Assembly (NCBI GenBank): GCA_018828125.1 | Contig: JAHJWB010000015.1 | Coordinates: 229,656-293,655, forward strand | DNA length: 64,000 bases | Source: Gammaproteobacteria bacterium | Lineage (GTDB): Bacteria > Pseudomonadota > Gammaproteobacteria > Burkholderiales > Burkholderiaceae_C | Direction: 5' to 3' | In this document: positions 39,902 through 48,104 of the stretch, one piece after another | Numbering within the stretch: the first letter of the stretch is position 1 | Layout: each line of letters begins with the position of its first letter | Notes under the pieces: model-generated | What the model saw: the letters and a program-made list of their open reading frames with translations, nothing else | Databases searched by the model: none | Told to the model about the DNA's origin: nothing | Translations under genes and position numbers: made by a program

Positions 39902-40375
39902 TTAGCGGATGCCCAGTGCCCGGTCCAGCGACACGTTGCCCGCCCCGCGCCCGGCCAGGTACAGCATCAGCCCTGCCCATGACAGGTGGGTGGGCCAGGC
40001 GTCGGGATAGACAAAGACCTGGATCACCAGCGTTATGCCCAGCAGCGCCAGGGCCGACAGCCGCGTGAAAAGGCCGAGCACCAGCAGCAGGGGAAACACA
40101 TGCTCCGCCACGGTCGCCAACTGCGCTGCCAGCTCGGGGGGGAGCAGGGGCAGCTTGTATTCCTCGCGGAACAGGGCGTAGGCGCTGTCGGATACCGTGA
40201 ACCATCCCTCCACCTTGGTGCGGGCCGACAGCCAGAAAATCCCCGCGATGGCGATGCGATTGACCAGCGCAAGCAGGCTGTGCGGCGTGCACAGCGTGGC
40301 GATGTCGGCCAGACGGGCGAGCAAAGCGCGTGGGCCCTTGGCGGGGGCTGTGGGGTAATGGGTGGTGTCGTTCAT
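39902..40375 (-). CDS. bufD: DoxX-family membrane protein of the bufferin operon
   Basis: A 157-residue protein with four hydrophobic segments and DoxX patterns ([21 protein letters not shown], then [20 protein letters not shown]). It is the last gene of the DUF2282-DUF692-DUF2063-DoxX set and starts with an ATGA overlap. In Caulobacter the equivalent gene is the fourth of the gig/buf operon. Its role is not established. The symbol is by context. Confidence 0.85.
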   Translation of the reverse strand: MNDTTHYPTAPAKGPRALLARLADIATLCTPHSLLALVNRIAIAGIFWLSARTKVEGWFTVSDSAYALFREEYKLPLLPPELAAQLATVAEHVFPLLLVLGLFTRLSALALLGITLVIQVFVYPDAWPTHLSWAGLMLYLAGRGAGNVSLDRALGIR

Positions 40376-41160
40376 GCGGCCTCCTCGGCCTGGGGTGAAG
40401 GTGGTAAAGGGGCCAGGGCGCCAGCGTTCAACAGCAGGCCTATCAAGGCAGAAAAATCGGTGTGTGAGTCTGCGGTCAGGGCCTGGGTCGCGGCCGCCTC
40501 CAGTGGTGCGCCGCTGGCGCAGGCGTTCAGGAACACCACGCCTGCCCAGGGCAGCGGATGCCACAGCACGGAGGCGTGGGGACGCGTCAGCAGGCCCCCA
40601 TCGCCCCTCCAGGGCACCTGCGTTTCGGTGGTTTGGCCATCGCGCTGCAGGGCCCAGAGGGTGAATGCCGGGTGTTCATCGCACCAGGCCCAGCGGGATG
40701 CCGGGTGGGGCCGCAGGTGCTGCTGGCCCAAGGTTTCAGGTGCCTGATGGGCCGCCCAGTCGGGGGGCAGAGCCGGGGCGTCGGCGGCCAGGTGGCATTC
40801 TGTCCAGTGACGGTCCAGCCGGGCGACGGCAGGCAGGTATGGCAGTTCGGCAGCGGGCTCGAAGCTCTGCAGAAAGCCCGCGAACCCTGCGCCGTAGTCC
40901 ATCAGGCGGCCATCATTGGGCGGCTGCATGCGGGCATAGACGGCGGCAGCCGCACGAAACCATTGCTCGCCCACCAGTTTGCACACCGCCGGGTAGTTGG
41001 CCTGCAGTGCGTCGATGCAGGCCTTGAGCACGGTGTTGCGGTAGACAGAAAAACCGGGTTGGGCCTGCATTGCCGCCAGCCAGGGCTGGGGCGCCTCGTC
41101 CGGGGGCGCATCGGCCAGCAAGGCGGCCGAAAACCCATCCTGAAACGCGGTCAGCTGCAT
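40372..41160 (-). CDS. bufC: DUF2063 protein, partner of the MNIO enzyme
   Basis: A 262-residue protein of the DUF2063 family (putative DNA-binding annotation, now seen as the partner and peptide-recognition subunit of DUF692 enzymes). The N-terminal part has [22 protein letters not shown] and a second half beginning [13 protein letters not shown]. The start overlaps the end of the DUF692 gene by 10 bases, as expected for a coupled enzyme pair. Confidence 0.9.
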   Translation of the reverse strand: MQLTAFQDGFSAALLADAPPDEAPQPWLAAMQAQPGFSVYRNTVLKACIDALQANYPAVCKLVGEQWFRAAAAVYARMQPPNDGRLMDYGAGFAGFLQSFEPAAELPYLPAVARLDRHWTECHLAADAPALPPDWAAHQAPETLGQQHLRPHPASRWAWCDEHPAFTLWALQRDGQTTETQVPWRGDGGLLTRPHASVLWHPLPWAGVVFLNACASGAPLEAAATQALTADSHTDFSALIGLLLNAGALAPLPPSPQAEEAA

Positions 41161-42011
41161 GCGGCCTCCGCTGGCTGTTTGGCGCTCAATACGCCGTGCG
41201 CGTGGTTTCGCTCGTTCAGCAGGTCGTCAAAGTCGGGCAGGTTGTCATCGCGCTCAATGAGGGTGGGCACGGGGCCGGTGCGCTTGATCACGCGGTCATA
41301 CAGTGCCCACACAGCAGGGGCGATGGCGGTGTCGTGGCTGTCGATGAGCAAGGCGTTGCCATGCAGCGGGTCCGCGTGGTGGCCGGCCAGATGGATCTCG
41401 GCGACGGCCTGCAGCGGAAAGGCATCCAGGTACGCCTGTGCACAGGTGCCCAGGTTGTTGGCACTGATGTAGACGTTGTTCACGTCCAGCAACAGAGCGC
41501 AGCCGGTGCGACGCACCAGCTCCGCCAGGAAATCTGTTTCGGCCCAATCGTGGTCGTCGAGGTGCAGGTAGTGCGTGGGGTTCTCGATGGCAATGGGCCG
41601 CTGCAGCGCGTCCTGGGTGCGGGCAATGTTGTCGGCAATGCGAAGGAGCGCGGCGTGGCTGCGGTGAAAAGGAAGCAGGTCGGGCAGGTATTGCCCGCGC
41701 CAGGTTGACCAGGCCAGGTGTTCAGACACCAGAACCGGCTCGATGCGGTGCGCCAACGCTGCGAGGCGGGCCAGATGCGTTTCATCTGGCGGCGCATCGG
41801 CGGCGAGGGACAGGGAGACGCCATGCAAGGACACAGGGTGCTGGCCCCGAATGGCCTCCAGCCAGGCCAGACGCGGGCCACCATCGGCCAGATAGTTTTC
41901 GGGGTGCACCTCCCACCACAGACCAGGTGCCGTGCAGTGCAAGGCGTCCTCGTAGTGCTGGGGCTTGAGCCCCAGGCCTGCGGTGATGGTGGTGGCGGGA
42001 TGCGGTCCCAT
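41151..42011 (-). CDS. bufB: DUF692 multinuclear iron oxidase (MNIO), bufferin maturase
   Basis: A 286-residue TIM-barrel of the DUF692/MNIO family, which oxidises cysteines in RiPP precursors. Iron-ligand motifs are visible: EVHPENYL, SLHGVSLSL, VSEHLAWS, ENPTHYL, LLLDVNNVYISANNLG, EIHLAGHH and DSHDTAI. Relatives form thiooxazole or oxazolone groups (MbnB, bufferin BufB). It sits between the DUF2282 precursor (31-base gap) and DUF2063 partner. Confidence 0.93.
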   Translation of the reverse strand: MGPHPATTITAGLGLKPQHYEDALHCTAPGLWWEVHPENYLADGGPRLAWLEAIRGQHPVSLHGVSLSLAADAPPDETHLARLAALAHRIEPVLVSEHLAWSTWRGQYLPDLLPFHRSHAALLRIADNIARTQDALQRPIAIENPTHYLHLDDHDWAETDFLAELVRRTGCALLLDVNNVYISANNLGTCAQAYLDAFPLQAVAEIHLAGHHADPLHGNALLIDSHDTAIAPAVWALYDRVIKRTGPVPTLIERDDNLPDFDDLLNERNHAHGVLSAKQPAEAACS

Positions 42012-42042
42012 GGTGGTTAGCCTGGTGGCCTTAGTCGCAGAC

Positions 42043-42330
42043 TCAAGCCTTGACGGGCATCAGCGAACCCATGCCCTTGGGCGTCTTGATCGATGCGCAG
42101 GTACCAGCGGGGACAAACTTCCAGGCATTGCCTTGGTAGTCCACCTTGGACGAACCCGCGCAGGTGGTGCCGGGGCCTGCAGCGCAATCATTCTTGCCAG
42201 CCATCGAAACGCCGTAGCACTTTTCCATGGCAGGCTTGGCGGCTTCTGCGGGCTTGGTTTGGGCAATGGCGGCGCTGGAGGCGAGAGCGGCAAGTGCGAG
42301 GGCGCCAATGCTGAGGGTACGTGTGGTCAT
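42043..42330 (-). CDS. bufA1: DUF2282 bufferin precursor peptide (BufA1 type)
   Basis: A 95-residue exported peptide. The signal peptide [20 protein letters not shown] ends at AIAQ. The mature part holds four cysteines (38, 49, 57, 78) in the family pattern [35 protein letters not shown] and VPAGTC. In Caulobacter such peptides are modified by BufB/BufC and bind copper in the periplasm. GGAGA precedes the ATG at 42330. A SigF-type promoter lies about 120 bases upstream. The copper role here is by family and context. Confidence 0.92.
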   Translation of the reverse strand: MTTRTLSIGALALAALASSAAIAQTKPAEAAKPAMEKCYGVSMAGKNDCAAGPGTTCAGSSKVDYQGNAWKFVPAGTCASIKTPKGMGSLMPVKA

Positions 42331-42448
42331 GTCGAGGTTCTCCAATAAAAGAAAGGTTTGAAACCGACCGGGGCGCCGGGAGGCCTCGCCAGCCACAAGG
42401 CTGAGATGCCGACCCAGGCTGCTCCAAACTGCCCGATCTGCGTTGTAA

Positions 42449-42474
42449 TTCGCGCTGACCGGTGCCCCGGTTAC
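42449..42474 (-). promoter_or_regulatory. SigF-type ECF promoter for the bufferin operon
   Basis: On the minus strand, GTAACC (42474-42469) is followed after exactly 16 bases by CGAA (42452-42449). This matches the -35/-10 form I know for Caulobacter SigF-type ECF promoters. It faces bufA1 and leaves a leader of about 110 bases. An identical arrangement faces the sigma gene on the other strand. Confidence 0.8.
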
Positions 42475-42518
42475 ACCGCATCGATAAAAAGTTGTCCAGC
42501 ATTTAATTGGGATGCGGT

Positions 42519-42544
42519 GTAACCCAATGCCTCTTTCAACCGAA
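42519..42544 (+). promoter_or_regulatory. SigF-type ECF promoter for the sigma factor gene
   Basis: GTAACC (42519-42524), 16 bases, then CGAA (42541-42544), ending 19 bases before the sigma factor ATG. It is the same as the promoter of the divergent bufferin operon, so the sigma factor is likely autoregulated. The leader would be very short, with GGGAGA as ribosome site. Confidence 0.8.
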
Positions 42545-42563
42545 TTCCCCTCAGGGAGACACC

Positions 42564-43106
42564 ATGGAGATAGAAGACCGGCTACGCAGTTTGCTGCTGC
42601 AGGGGTTGGCTGCTGACGCAGCCGCCTATCAGCGCTTTCTGAAGGAGCTGAGTGCGCACTTGCGCGCCTTTTTACGCCGCCGTCTGGCGCAGCGGCCCGA
42701 CGAGGTGGAGGATCTGGTGCAGGAAACCCTGCTCGCAGTGCACAACCAGCGCCACACCTACCGGCCCGAAATGCCAGTCACCGCTTGGGCCCACGCAATT
42801 GCGCGTTACAAGCTGATTGACTGGCTGCGCTCACACGCCGTGAAAGAAGGGCGCAACGATCCGCTGGACGAGGCGGACGAGCTGTTCGCCAGCAGTGACA
42901 GCGAGGCCGCCGAGGCCCGGCGTGACCTGGGACAGTTGTTGCGGACGTTGCCGGACAAGCAGCGTCTGCCGATTGAGTATGTGAAGTTGGAAGGTTTGTC
43001 GGTGGTCGAGACAGCGCGCATCACGGGGCTGTCGGAGTCGGCCGTCAAAATCGGCGTGCACCGGGGGCTCAAGGCCCTGGCCGCCAAGATCAGGGGAATG
43101 GCATGA
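42564..43106 (+). CDS. sigF: ECF RNA polymerase sigma factor, SigF type
   Basis: A 180-residue ECF sigma factor. Region 2 shows [22 protein letters not shown] and [20 protein letters not shown]; region 4 has [20 protein letters not shown] and [17 protein letters not shown]. The start at 42564 has GGGAGA upstream. It overlaps the downstream DUF1109 anti-sigma gene by 4 bases. In Caulobacter, SigF paired with NrsF responds to copper, dichromate and cadmium and drives the gig/buf genes, which here lie directly opposite. Confidence 0.92.
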   Translation: MEIEDRLRSLLLQGLAADAAAYQRFLKELSAHLRAFLRRRLAQRPDEVEDLVQETLLAVHNQRHTYRPEMPVTAWAHAIARYKLIDWLRSHAVKEGRNDPLDEADELFASSDSEAAEARRDLGQLLRTLPDKQRLPIEYVKLEGLSVVETARITGLSESAVKIGVHRGLKALAAKIRGMA

Positions 43107-43744
43107 GAACCGATGAATTGATCCACCTGCTGGCCACCGATGACCGGCCGGTGCAACGCACTGCCATCGAGCAGCGCTTTGCCGCAGCCACACTGGCAGG
43201 CATTGCGGGCGCCGGGGTGCTGATGCTGGCGTTGTTTGGTCTGCGCGCAGATCTGCTGGCCACCATGGTGCTGCCGATGTTCTGGGGCAAGCTCGTGTTT
43301 GCGGCAGCGCTGGCCGCCGCGGGTCTTGCGTTGCTGCGCCGCATGGCCCGCCCGGGCATGCGGGTGGGGCGCACCGCCCTACTGCTGGCTGTGCCGCCGC
43401 TGGTGCTGTGGGCCATGGCGCTGGTGGCGTTGTCGCAAGTGCCTTCGGTAGAACGCCTGCCGCTCATCCTGGGCAGCACCTGGCGCACGTGCCCTTTCAA
43501 CATTGCCTTGTTGTCGGCACCAGCGTTTGTCGCGGGCTTCTGGGCGCTCAAAGGCGCAGCGCCTACCCGCTTGGCGTGGGCGGGCGCGGGTGCGGGCTTG
43601 CTGGCGGGTGCGCTGGGTGCGCTGGTGTATGCCTTGCACTGCCCCGAGATGGCCACGCCGTTTCTGGCGGTGTGGTACCTGGCGGGGATGGCCATTCCGA
43701 CGGCGCTGGGCGCTGTGCTGGGGCCGCGTTTTCTGCGCTGGTAG
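43103..43744 (+). CDS. nrsF: DUF1109 membrane anti-sigma factor (NrsF type)
   Basis: A 213-residue membrane protein with six hydrophobic segments and a short cytosolic N-terminus ([17 protein letters not shown]). Two cysteines, Cys130 (STWRTCPFN) and Cys180 (YALHCPEM), fall at nearly the same positions as the two metal-sensing cysteines of Caulobacter NrsF (131 and 181). It should hold the sigma factor at the membrane until metal stress. Confidence 0.92.
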   Translation: MRTDELIHLLATDDRPVQRTAIEQRFAAATLAGIAGAGVLMLALFGLRADLLATMVLPMFWGKLVFAAALAAAGLALLRRMARPGMRVGRTALLLAVPPLVLWAMALVALSQVPSVERLPLILGSTWRTCPFNIALLSAPAFVAGFWALKGAAPTRLAWAGAGAGLLAGALGALVYALHCPEMATPFLAVWYLAGMAIPTALGAVLGPRFLRW

Positions 43745-43789
43745 GCGCCGCAAAGAGGCTTCGTCGCGGGCTTGTGCGGGTCGCGTCCT

Positions 43790-44248
43790 TCAGTCGGCAA
43801 TCCGCCGGGTGTAGGCGCGGAACACGGTGTCCAACATCCACCCGAGCGATTCATAGAGCGACTGTGCGGCCGTGTTGGTGTGTGCGGTCGTCAGGTCCAT
43901 GCGTACCTTGCCATGCGCACGGGCCGTGGCTTCGGCCGCCAGCAGCAGCTTGCGCCCGGCACCTGTTTTGCGCGCACCAGGTTCCACGAAAAGGTCATAC
44001 AGCGTGTAGATGGGTGCGGCCTCCACCGAGCAGAACGCAGGGTAGAGCTGGCAAAAGCCAATTGCCGCCCCAGACGCATCCAGCGCTAGCAGGACCACCG
44101 ACTCCTCACGTTCCAGCCGCTGAGCGATGAAGGCGCGGGCCCCGGCTCGATCAGGCGCCTGCTCGTAGAACTGCCGGTACGTGTCAAACAGCGGGGCAAT
44201 GGCGTCGACGTCGGCCGGGGTGGCAAGGCGGATGTGCACAGCGTTCAT
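43790..44248 (-). CDS. GNAT-family N-acetyltransferase
   Basis: A 152-residue GNAT enzyme. The acetyl-CoA site reads VEPGARKTGAGRKLLLAAEA (the Q/RxxGxG/A motif), preceded by YTLYDLFVEP. The C-terminal TAAQSLYESLGWMLDTVFRAY fits the family. The ATG at 44248 is chosen as the acetyltransferase domain starts there. Substrate unknown; it is convergent with nrsF. Confidence 0.9.
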   Translation of the reverse strand: MNAVHIRLATPADVDAIAPLFDTYRQFYEQAPDRAGARAFIAQRLEREESVVLLALDASGAAIGFCQLYPAFCSVEAAPIYTLYDLFVEPGARKTGAGRKLLLAAEATARAHGKVRMDLTTAHTNTAAQSLYESLGWMLDTVFRAYTRRIAD

Positions 44249-44338
44249 GGGGCGTGGTGGATGAGGCGCGCGTGGGGCGGATGACGCAAGACGCAGTTTG
44301 GTGTTGGAATGCGGGCGGACGCGGATTGTAGGGAGTGT

Positions 44339-44414
44339 TCGCCCGTGTCTCCCGGACGCGGGACGGGCGATGCTGTGCATTCAATGCGCCTGCACAGGGA
44401 GTTGGTAGAGCACG
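44339..44414 (+). other. Stem-loop and tRNA-like fragment between cca and the GNAT gene
   Basis: The 191-bp gap between the cca stop and the GNAT start holds a strong stem-loop (TCGCCCGT at 44339-44346 with ACGGGCGA at 44363-44370). Farther on is AGTTGGTAGAGCACG (44400-44414), identical to the usual D-arm of many tRNAs. No cloverleaf can be drawn around it: there is no T-arm with a GTTCGA loop and no acceptor stem. I treat it as a possible remnant, not a gene. Confidence 0.3.
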
Positions 44415-44439
44415 CCGCACAACCGGCGGGCCTGTTGTC

Positions 44440-45690
44440 TCAGGGCGCCTCACCCTTGGCCAGCCACTGCGCCACCGCCGCCACCCGCGCCTGATGAATC
44501 AGTGCGCCCACCTGCGGGCCGCTCACACCCTTGGCCGCGGCGTGTGCGGCAATGTCGCGCGTGACCACTGACTGCACCGCAGCCAGTACGGCCGCCAAGC
44601 GGGCGCGCTGTGGGTAGGCCGATTCTTCAAACCCCAGTCGCCCGCGTGCGTCGCATTCGCAGGCCAGCAGAATGTCGGCAAAACGCTCGGGCTTGCGGAT
44701 GGCGTCGCAGCGCTCCAGCAGGCGCACCAGGGCGGCGGCCGACAGCTCGCTGCTGCGGTGGATGTGGCCGTGCTCGCGGGCCACCACATCGGCTGTCTCG
44801 CGGCAGTCCACCGGCACCCGCAGGCGCTCTGCCACATCTCTGAGCAGCTCGGCACTGCGCTCCTCGTGGCCGATGTGGCGCGGCAGCACTTCGGCAGGCG
44901 TGGTGCCCTTGCCCAGGTCGTGCGCCAGGCAGGCAAAACGCGCTGTGAGTGGCGCGTTCAACCGGGCCGACATGTCCAGCACCATCATCAGGTGCACGCC
45001 GGTGTCCACCTCAGGGTGGTACTCGGCCCGCTGGGGCACGCCCCACAGGCGCGCCACTTCGGGCAGCAGCACTTCCAGCGCACCACATTCGCGCAGCACC
45101 TCGAACATGCGGGACGGCTTTTCTTCCACCAGCCCGCGGGCCAGCTCCTGCCACACGCGCTCTGCCACCAAGTGGTCCACCTCGCCGTGTTCCACCATCT
45201 CGCGCATCAGTTGCATGGTCTCAGGCGCTACGGTGAAATCAGTGAACCGCGCCGCAAACCGCGCCACGCGCAGGATGCGCACCGGGTCTTCGCGGAAGGC
45301 GTCCGTCACATGGCGCAGCACCCGCGCCTCGATGTCACTGGCGCCAGAATATGGGTCAAATATGCCTCCAGCGCTTATTCCATAAGCGCTAGTAGCTATT
45401 GCATTGATAGTAAGATCGCGGCGCGAGAGGTCTTCTTCCAGCGTCACATCGGGCGAGCTTTCCACCACGAAGCCCCGGTAACCCCGCCCGCTCTTGCGCT
45501 CGGTGCGGGCCAGCGCGTATTCCTCGCGCGTCTCGGGGTGCAGAAACACCGGAAAGTCGCGGCCCACTGGCAGGTAGCCCAGCGCCAGCATCTGCTCGGG
45601 CGTGGCGCCCACCACCACCCAGTCGTGGTCATTCACCGGACGGCCCAGCAGCTTGTCGCGGACCGCGCCGCCCACCATGTAGATTTGCAT
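44440..45690 (-). CDS. cca: CCA-adding tRNA nucleotidyltransferase with HD domain
   Basis: A 416-residue enzyme that adds or repairs the 3' CCA of tRNAs. The nucleotidyltransferase domain starts [13 protein letters not shown] and has the metal motif NDHDW (Asp21, Asp23). [23 protein letters not shown] and [17 protein letters not shown] follow, then a C-terminal HD phosphohydrolase domain ([20 protein letters not shown]). The class II E. coli-type architecture is complete. An AGCGCT repeat is built in frame into residues about 96-111 ([13 protein letters not shown]), just after the LTINA motif. Confidence 0.96.
   Translation of the reverse strand: MQIYMVGGAVRDKLLGRPVNDHDWVVVGATPEQMLALGYLPVGRDFPVFLHPETREEYALARTERKSGRGYRGFVVESSPDVTLEEDLSRRDLTINAIATSAYGISAGGIFDPYSGASDIEARVLRHVTDAFREDPVRILRVARFAARFTDFTVAPETMQLMREMVEHGEVDHLVAERVWQELARGLVEEKPSRMFEVLRECGALEVLLPEVARLWGVPQRAEYHPEVDTGVHLMMVLDMSARLNAPLTARFACLAHDLGKGTTPAEVLPRHIGHEERSAELLRDVAERLRVPVDCRETADVVAREHGHIHRSSELSAAALVRLLERCDAIRKPERFADILLACECDARGRLGFEESAYPQRARLAAVLAAVQSVVTRDIAAHAAAKGVSGPQVGALIHQARVAAVAQWLAKGEAP
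45357..45410 (+). repeat. AGCGCT-N9-AGCGCT palindromic element, copy 8, inside cca
   Basis: Perfect AGCGCT arms, interior TATTCCATA, flanks ATGCCTCC and AGTAGCTATTGCATTG. It lies within cca and is read on the minus strand in the same frame as the copies in folM and the desaturase fusion. E. coli Cca has a shorter loop here between LTINALA and DPYNG. Confidence 0.88.
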
Positions 45691-45729
45691 CGGTGTAGTT
45701 TAGGACGAGGGTCGTATAGTCCCGCCACC

Positions 45730-46185
45730 ATGTCCCTATCGTCCGACCTCACCATTGCCCAGCTCAACCCCGACGGCAGCGTGCCCGTGCCCACGGCGCC
45801 TGATGCGGCGGCCAATGCGGCCGCCGAAGCCCTGCAGCGGGAGGCCCAGTTCGAAGCGCTGAAAGCCAAGGTAGACGACCTGCAGGAGATCCTGGCCAAG
45901 CCGCTCAATGAAATCCTGGCGGAACGCGACAAGTTCAAGGAAGCCATGGCCGCCTGGGACGCCTTTGGCGCCATGTGGATGCTGTCGCAGCGCGCCATGA
46001 AACGCGTAGCGTTGGACCTGGCCGCGAAGCAGGGCGTGAGCGAGGAAGAGGTGGTGGCGCGTGCGCTGGCCTATGCCAATGAGGTACTCAACGCGGAAGA
46101 GGAGGATTTGGGCGGCACCATCGCCCCCGCCCAGCTGGCGCACATCGCGCGGCACAAGCCGTTTTTGCGCAAGCAGTTTCGGTAG
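45730..46185 (+). CDS. Conserved hypothetical helical protein
   Basis: A 151-residue, mainly alpha-helical acidic protein that I do not recognise. The centre (QFEALKAKVDDLQEILAKPL, then NEILAERDKFKEAMAAWDAF) looks like a coiled coil or helical bundle. A C-terminal helical part (EEEVVARALAYANEVLNAEE) ends in a basic tail (HIARHKPFLRKQFR). It is divergent from cca, with 39 bases between the starts. Codon use resembles neighbouring genes, so it is likely a real gene. Confidence 0.8.
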   Translation: MSLSSDLTIAQLNPDGSVPVPTAPDAAANAAAEALQREAQFEALKAKVDDLQEILAKPLNEILAERDKFKEAMAAWDAFGAMWMLSQRAMKRVALDLAAKQGVSEEEVVARALAYANEVLNAEEEDLGGTIAPAQLAHIARHKPFLRKQFR

Positions 46186-46200
46186 GATCCGGCATCTTTT

Positions 46201-46494
46201 TTAGCGTTTGAAGCCTGCCTCGCGCTGGCTGCGCACAGCCAGGATAAAAACCGTGTCGATGGCTGCGACGTAGTGGTAAAGAGCGACGTAACCGCGTGAC
46301 GCCCGTCCGATGACCAGCTCGCGCTTTCCGCCCTGTACGGGCCGTCCGATCTGGGGGCTGTGAGACAAGATTTGCAGGGCGTCTACGATGCCGCCGATGC
46401 GCTCGGGCGCGCTGCCAGGGTCGTACTGGGCGATGTGGTCGAAGAATCGGTCGAAATCTTCCAGTACTTCCGGTGCCAGCTCGATGCGGGTCAT
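46201..46494 (-). CDS. ParE/RelE-family toxin
   Basis: A 97-residue type II toxin. The fold is indicated by VLEDFDRFFDHIAQYDPGSA, the central LSHSPQIGRPV, and the C-terminal GYVALYHYVAAIDTVFILAV followed by RSQREAGF. The start overlaps the antitoxin stop by 4 bases (ATGA). Whether it inhibits gyrase (ParE) or cleaves mRNA (RelE) cannot be told from sequence. Confidence 0.88.
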   Translation of the reverse strand: MTRIELAPEVLEDFDRFFDHIAQYDPGSAPERIGGIVDALQILSHSPQIGRPVQGGKRELVIGRASRGYVALYHYVAAIDTVFILAVRSQREAGFKR

Positions 46495-46766
46495 GCCTTG
46501 GCGGCAGGTTTGCGAGGGCGCTCGCCGTTGGTGCGGGCAGCCAGATAGGCCTTGGCGTCGTCCCAGGCCACTGTTTTGCCGGTGGCGCGGATGCGTGCCC
46601 AGCGCTCGTCAGCCACGGCGTGAAAGGCGTTGTCTTCCTCTACCTGCTCCACCTTCTGGGCCACTGCGTCCAGGATGAAGGCGTGGGCTGTTTTGCCGGC
46701 TTGCGCTGCGGCGGCATTGATTCGGCCTTTTAGCTCGTCTTCAAGGCGGATGGTGGTAGTTGACAT
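46491..46766 (-). CDS. Ribbon-helix-helix antitoxin
   Basis: A 91-residue antitoxin with an N-terminal ribbon-helix-helix (TTTIRLEDELKGRINAAAAQ and HAFILDAVAQKVEQ) and a C-terminal toxin-binding tail rich in charge and Ala. ATG at 46766 has AGGAG upstream. It precedes and overlaps the toxin gene. A perfect palindrome lies 22 bases upstream and is probably its own operator. Confidence 0.88.
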   Translation of the reverse strand: MSTTTIRLEDELKGRINAAAAQAGKTAHAFILDAVAQKVEQVEEDNAFHAVADERWARIRATGKTVAWDDAKAYLAARTNGERPRKPAAKA

Positions 46767-46788
46767 CGGGCGCTCCTTTGAGGTTGCA

Positions 46789-46810
46789 ATGTAGCACATT
46801 AGTGCTACAT
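46789..46810. promoter_or_regulatory. 9-4-9 palindromic operator of the toxin-antitoxin operon
   Basis: ATGTAGCAC-ATTA-GTGCTACAT lies immediately upstream of the antitoxin gene. Type II antitoxins of the ribbon-helix-helix class repress their own promoter by binding such palindromes, so this is the likely autoregulatory site. Confidence 0.72.
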
Positions 46811-46832
46811 ACCGCCTGCCATCTCGCTGCCC

Positions 46833-47141
46833 TCAGCCAAACACCGGCCTGAAGAAACTCCGCTCGTAACTCACGATGCACTCGGTTTCGGCCGCATACC
46901 GAAACGCCGCCTGGCATTCCGCATCCTGCATCGACTGCTCGCGGTACACCTCGTAGGCTGCGAGGCTTTCAAACGTGAACAGGGCCAGCGCGATGTTGTT
47001 GGCACCCTCGCTGGGCATGAAGTAGCCGTGGTGTTGGCCGCCGAACTTTTCGACCAGCGGGATCCACAGTTTTCCGTAGTGCTCAAACTCTTTCAGCTTT
47101 CGGGTGTTCAGCACGTAGCGCAGATAGATGGTGACGGCCAT
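46833..47141 (-). CDS. NIPSNAP-family protein
   Basis: A 102-residue single NIPSNAP (dimeric ferredoxin-like) domain. Characteristic parts are TIYLRYVLNTRKLKEFEHYG at the start, HHGYFMPSEGANNIALALFTF in the middle, and CIVSYERSFFRP at the end. Function of the family in bacteria is not established. The gene starts 7 bases after the GST stop, so they are probably co-transcribed. Confidence 0.88.
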   Translation of the reverse strand: MAVTIYLRYVLNTRKLKEFEHYGKLWIPLVEKFGGQHHGYFMPSEGANNIALALFTFESLAAYEVYREQSMQDAECQAAFRYAAETECIVSYERSFFRPVFG

Positions 47142-47148
47142 GGCGGGC

Positions 47149-47841
47149 TCAGCCTTCGGGATGCCGCAGGCGGTAGGGCTCTTCAAAGTCCAGAAAGTCC
47201 TTCTCGGCCAGCGCATCGTCGGTCCAGGCCTTCACGCCGGGCAGGGCGCGCACGCGATCTACATAGGCGCTGATGTGTGGCGGTAAAGGCAGTGCATAGC
47301 TGTGCAGGCGCATGCACACCGGTGCGAAGTAGGCGTCGGCAATGCTGAATTTGCCAAACAGCATCGGCCCCCCATGCTCCTGCAGCAGGGCACTCCACAT
47401 CTCCACCAGGCGATTCACATCGTCGCGCACGCCAGGTTTGTCGCGCCACAGCAAAGCGCCGGTGTCGGCCAGGCTGGCCTCGATGTTCATGGGGCAGTTG
47501 CCGCGCAGGGCGGTGAAACCGCTGTGCATCTCGGCACAGACGCTGCGGGCGCGTGCGCGGGCCTTGGTATGGGTGGGCCAGAGATTTTTGTCGGGGTGGG
47601 TTTCGGCCACGTATTCCGCAATCGCCAGGGTGTCCCACACCACCAGGTCGCCATCGACCAGCACAGGCACTTTGCCCGTGGGGCTCACGGGGCCCATCGC
47701 ACGCTTGAACTCCGAGTCAGCGTCAAAGCTGTCGAAGCGCACGCGCACTTCGTCAAATGCAATGCCGGTCTGTTTCAGCAGCACCCAGGGGCGCATGGAC
47801 CAGGACGAGTAGTTCTTGTTGCCGATATAGAGCTTGAGCAT
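47149..47841 (-). CDS. Glutathione S-transferase
   Basis: A 230-residue GST. The thioredoxin-like N-terminal domain has LYIGNKNYSSWSMRPWVLLK (catalytic Ser region) and GKVPVLVDGDLVVWDTLAIA, which carries the cis-Pro. The helical C-terminal domain includes FSIADAYFAPVCMRLHSY. Conjugation or a stress role is the general function; the substrate is unknown. Confidence 0.92.
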   Translation of the reverse strand: MLKLYIGNKNYSSWSMRPWVLLKQTGIAFDEVRVRFDSFDADSEFKRAMGPVSPTGKVPVLVDGDLVVWDTLAIAEYVAETHPDKNLWPTHTKARARARSVCAEMHSGFTALRGNCPMNIEASLADTGALLWRDKPGVRDDVNRLVEMWSALLQEHGGPMLFGKFSIADAYFAPVCMRLHSYALPLPPHISAYVDRVRALPGVKAWTDDALAEKDFLDFEEPYRLRHPEG

Positions 47842-48039
47842 GGGTGAAAAGTGTGGCTGGGGATGGAGCCGGGATGCTACCGCCGACCCTGGCTTTCGCC
47901 AATGCTCATTGGCACGATGTTTGATGCCGCGTGGGCATCAATACAGTACCCGCGCAGATTGTGGGCACCAGCGGGCGATGCCAGTGGCTACGCGCTTTGA
48001 AACCGGCGCGGCCCCCTACCAGTGCCACCGTGGATCTGG

Positions 48040-48103
48040 CTCGGCCAGTCCGCCGGTGGCGTCCCCCTGCGGGGGAAGCGGCGCAGGCGACTCACGGGGG
48101 CTT
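48040..48103. repeat. Candidate dispersed GC-rich hairpin repeat
   Basis: The 263-bp space between the GST start and the 5-formyl-THF cyclo-ligase stop has no supportable gene. Near the cyclo-ligase end it holds a TCCCCC-TGC-GGGGGA hairpin (48062-48076) within a longer segment ending GACTCACGGGGG. I believe similar segments occur near other Comamonadaceae genes, but only one copy is in this window. It may act at the 3' end of the cyclo-ligase transcript. Confidence 0.35.
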
Positions 48104-48104
48104 C

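Noticed and set aside
44390..44465. Intact tRNA gene
   Set aside because: A D-arm-like 15-mer is present, but there is no anticodon stem with a 7-base loop, T-arm or acceptor stem.
47842..48104. 6S RNA gene next to fau
   Set aside because: 6S RNA neighbours this gene in some proteobacteria. I found no 5'/3' closing stem with a central bubble that I could defend, only a short GC-rich hairpin.
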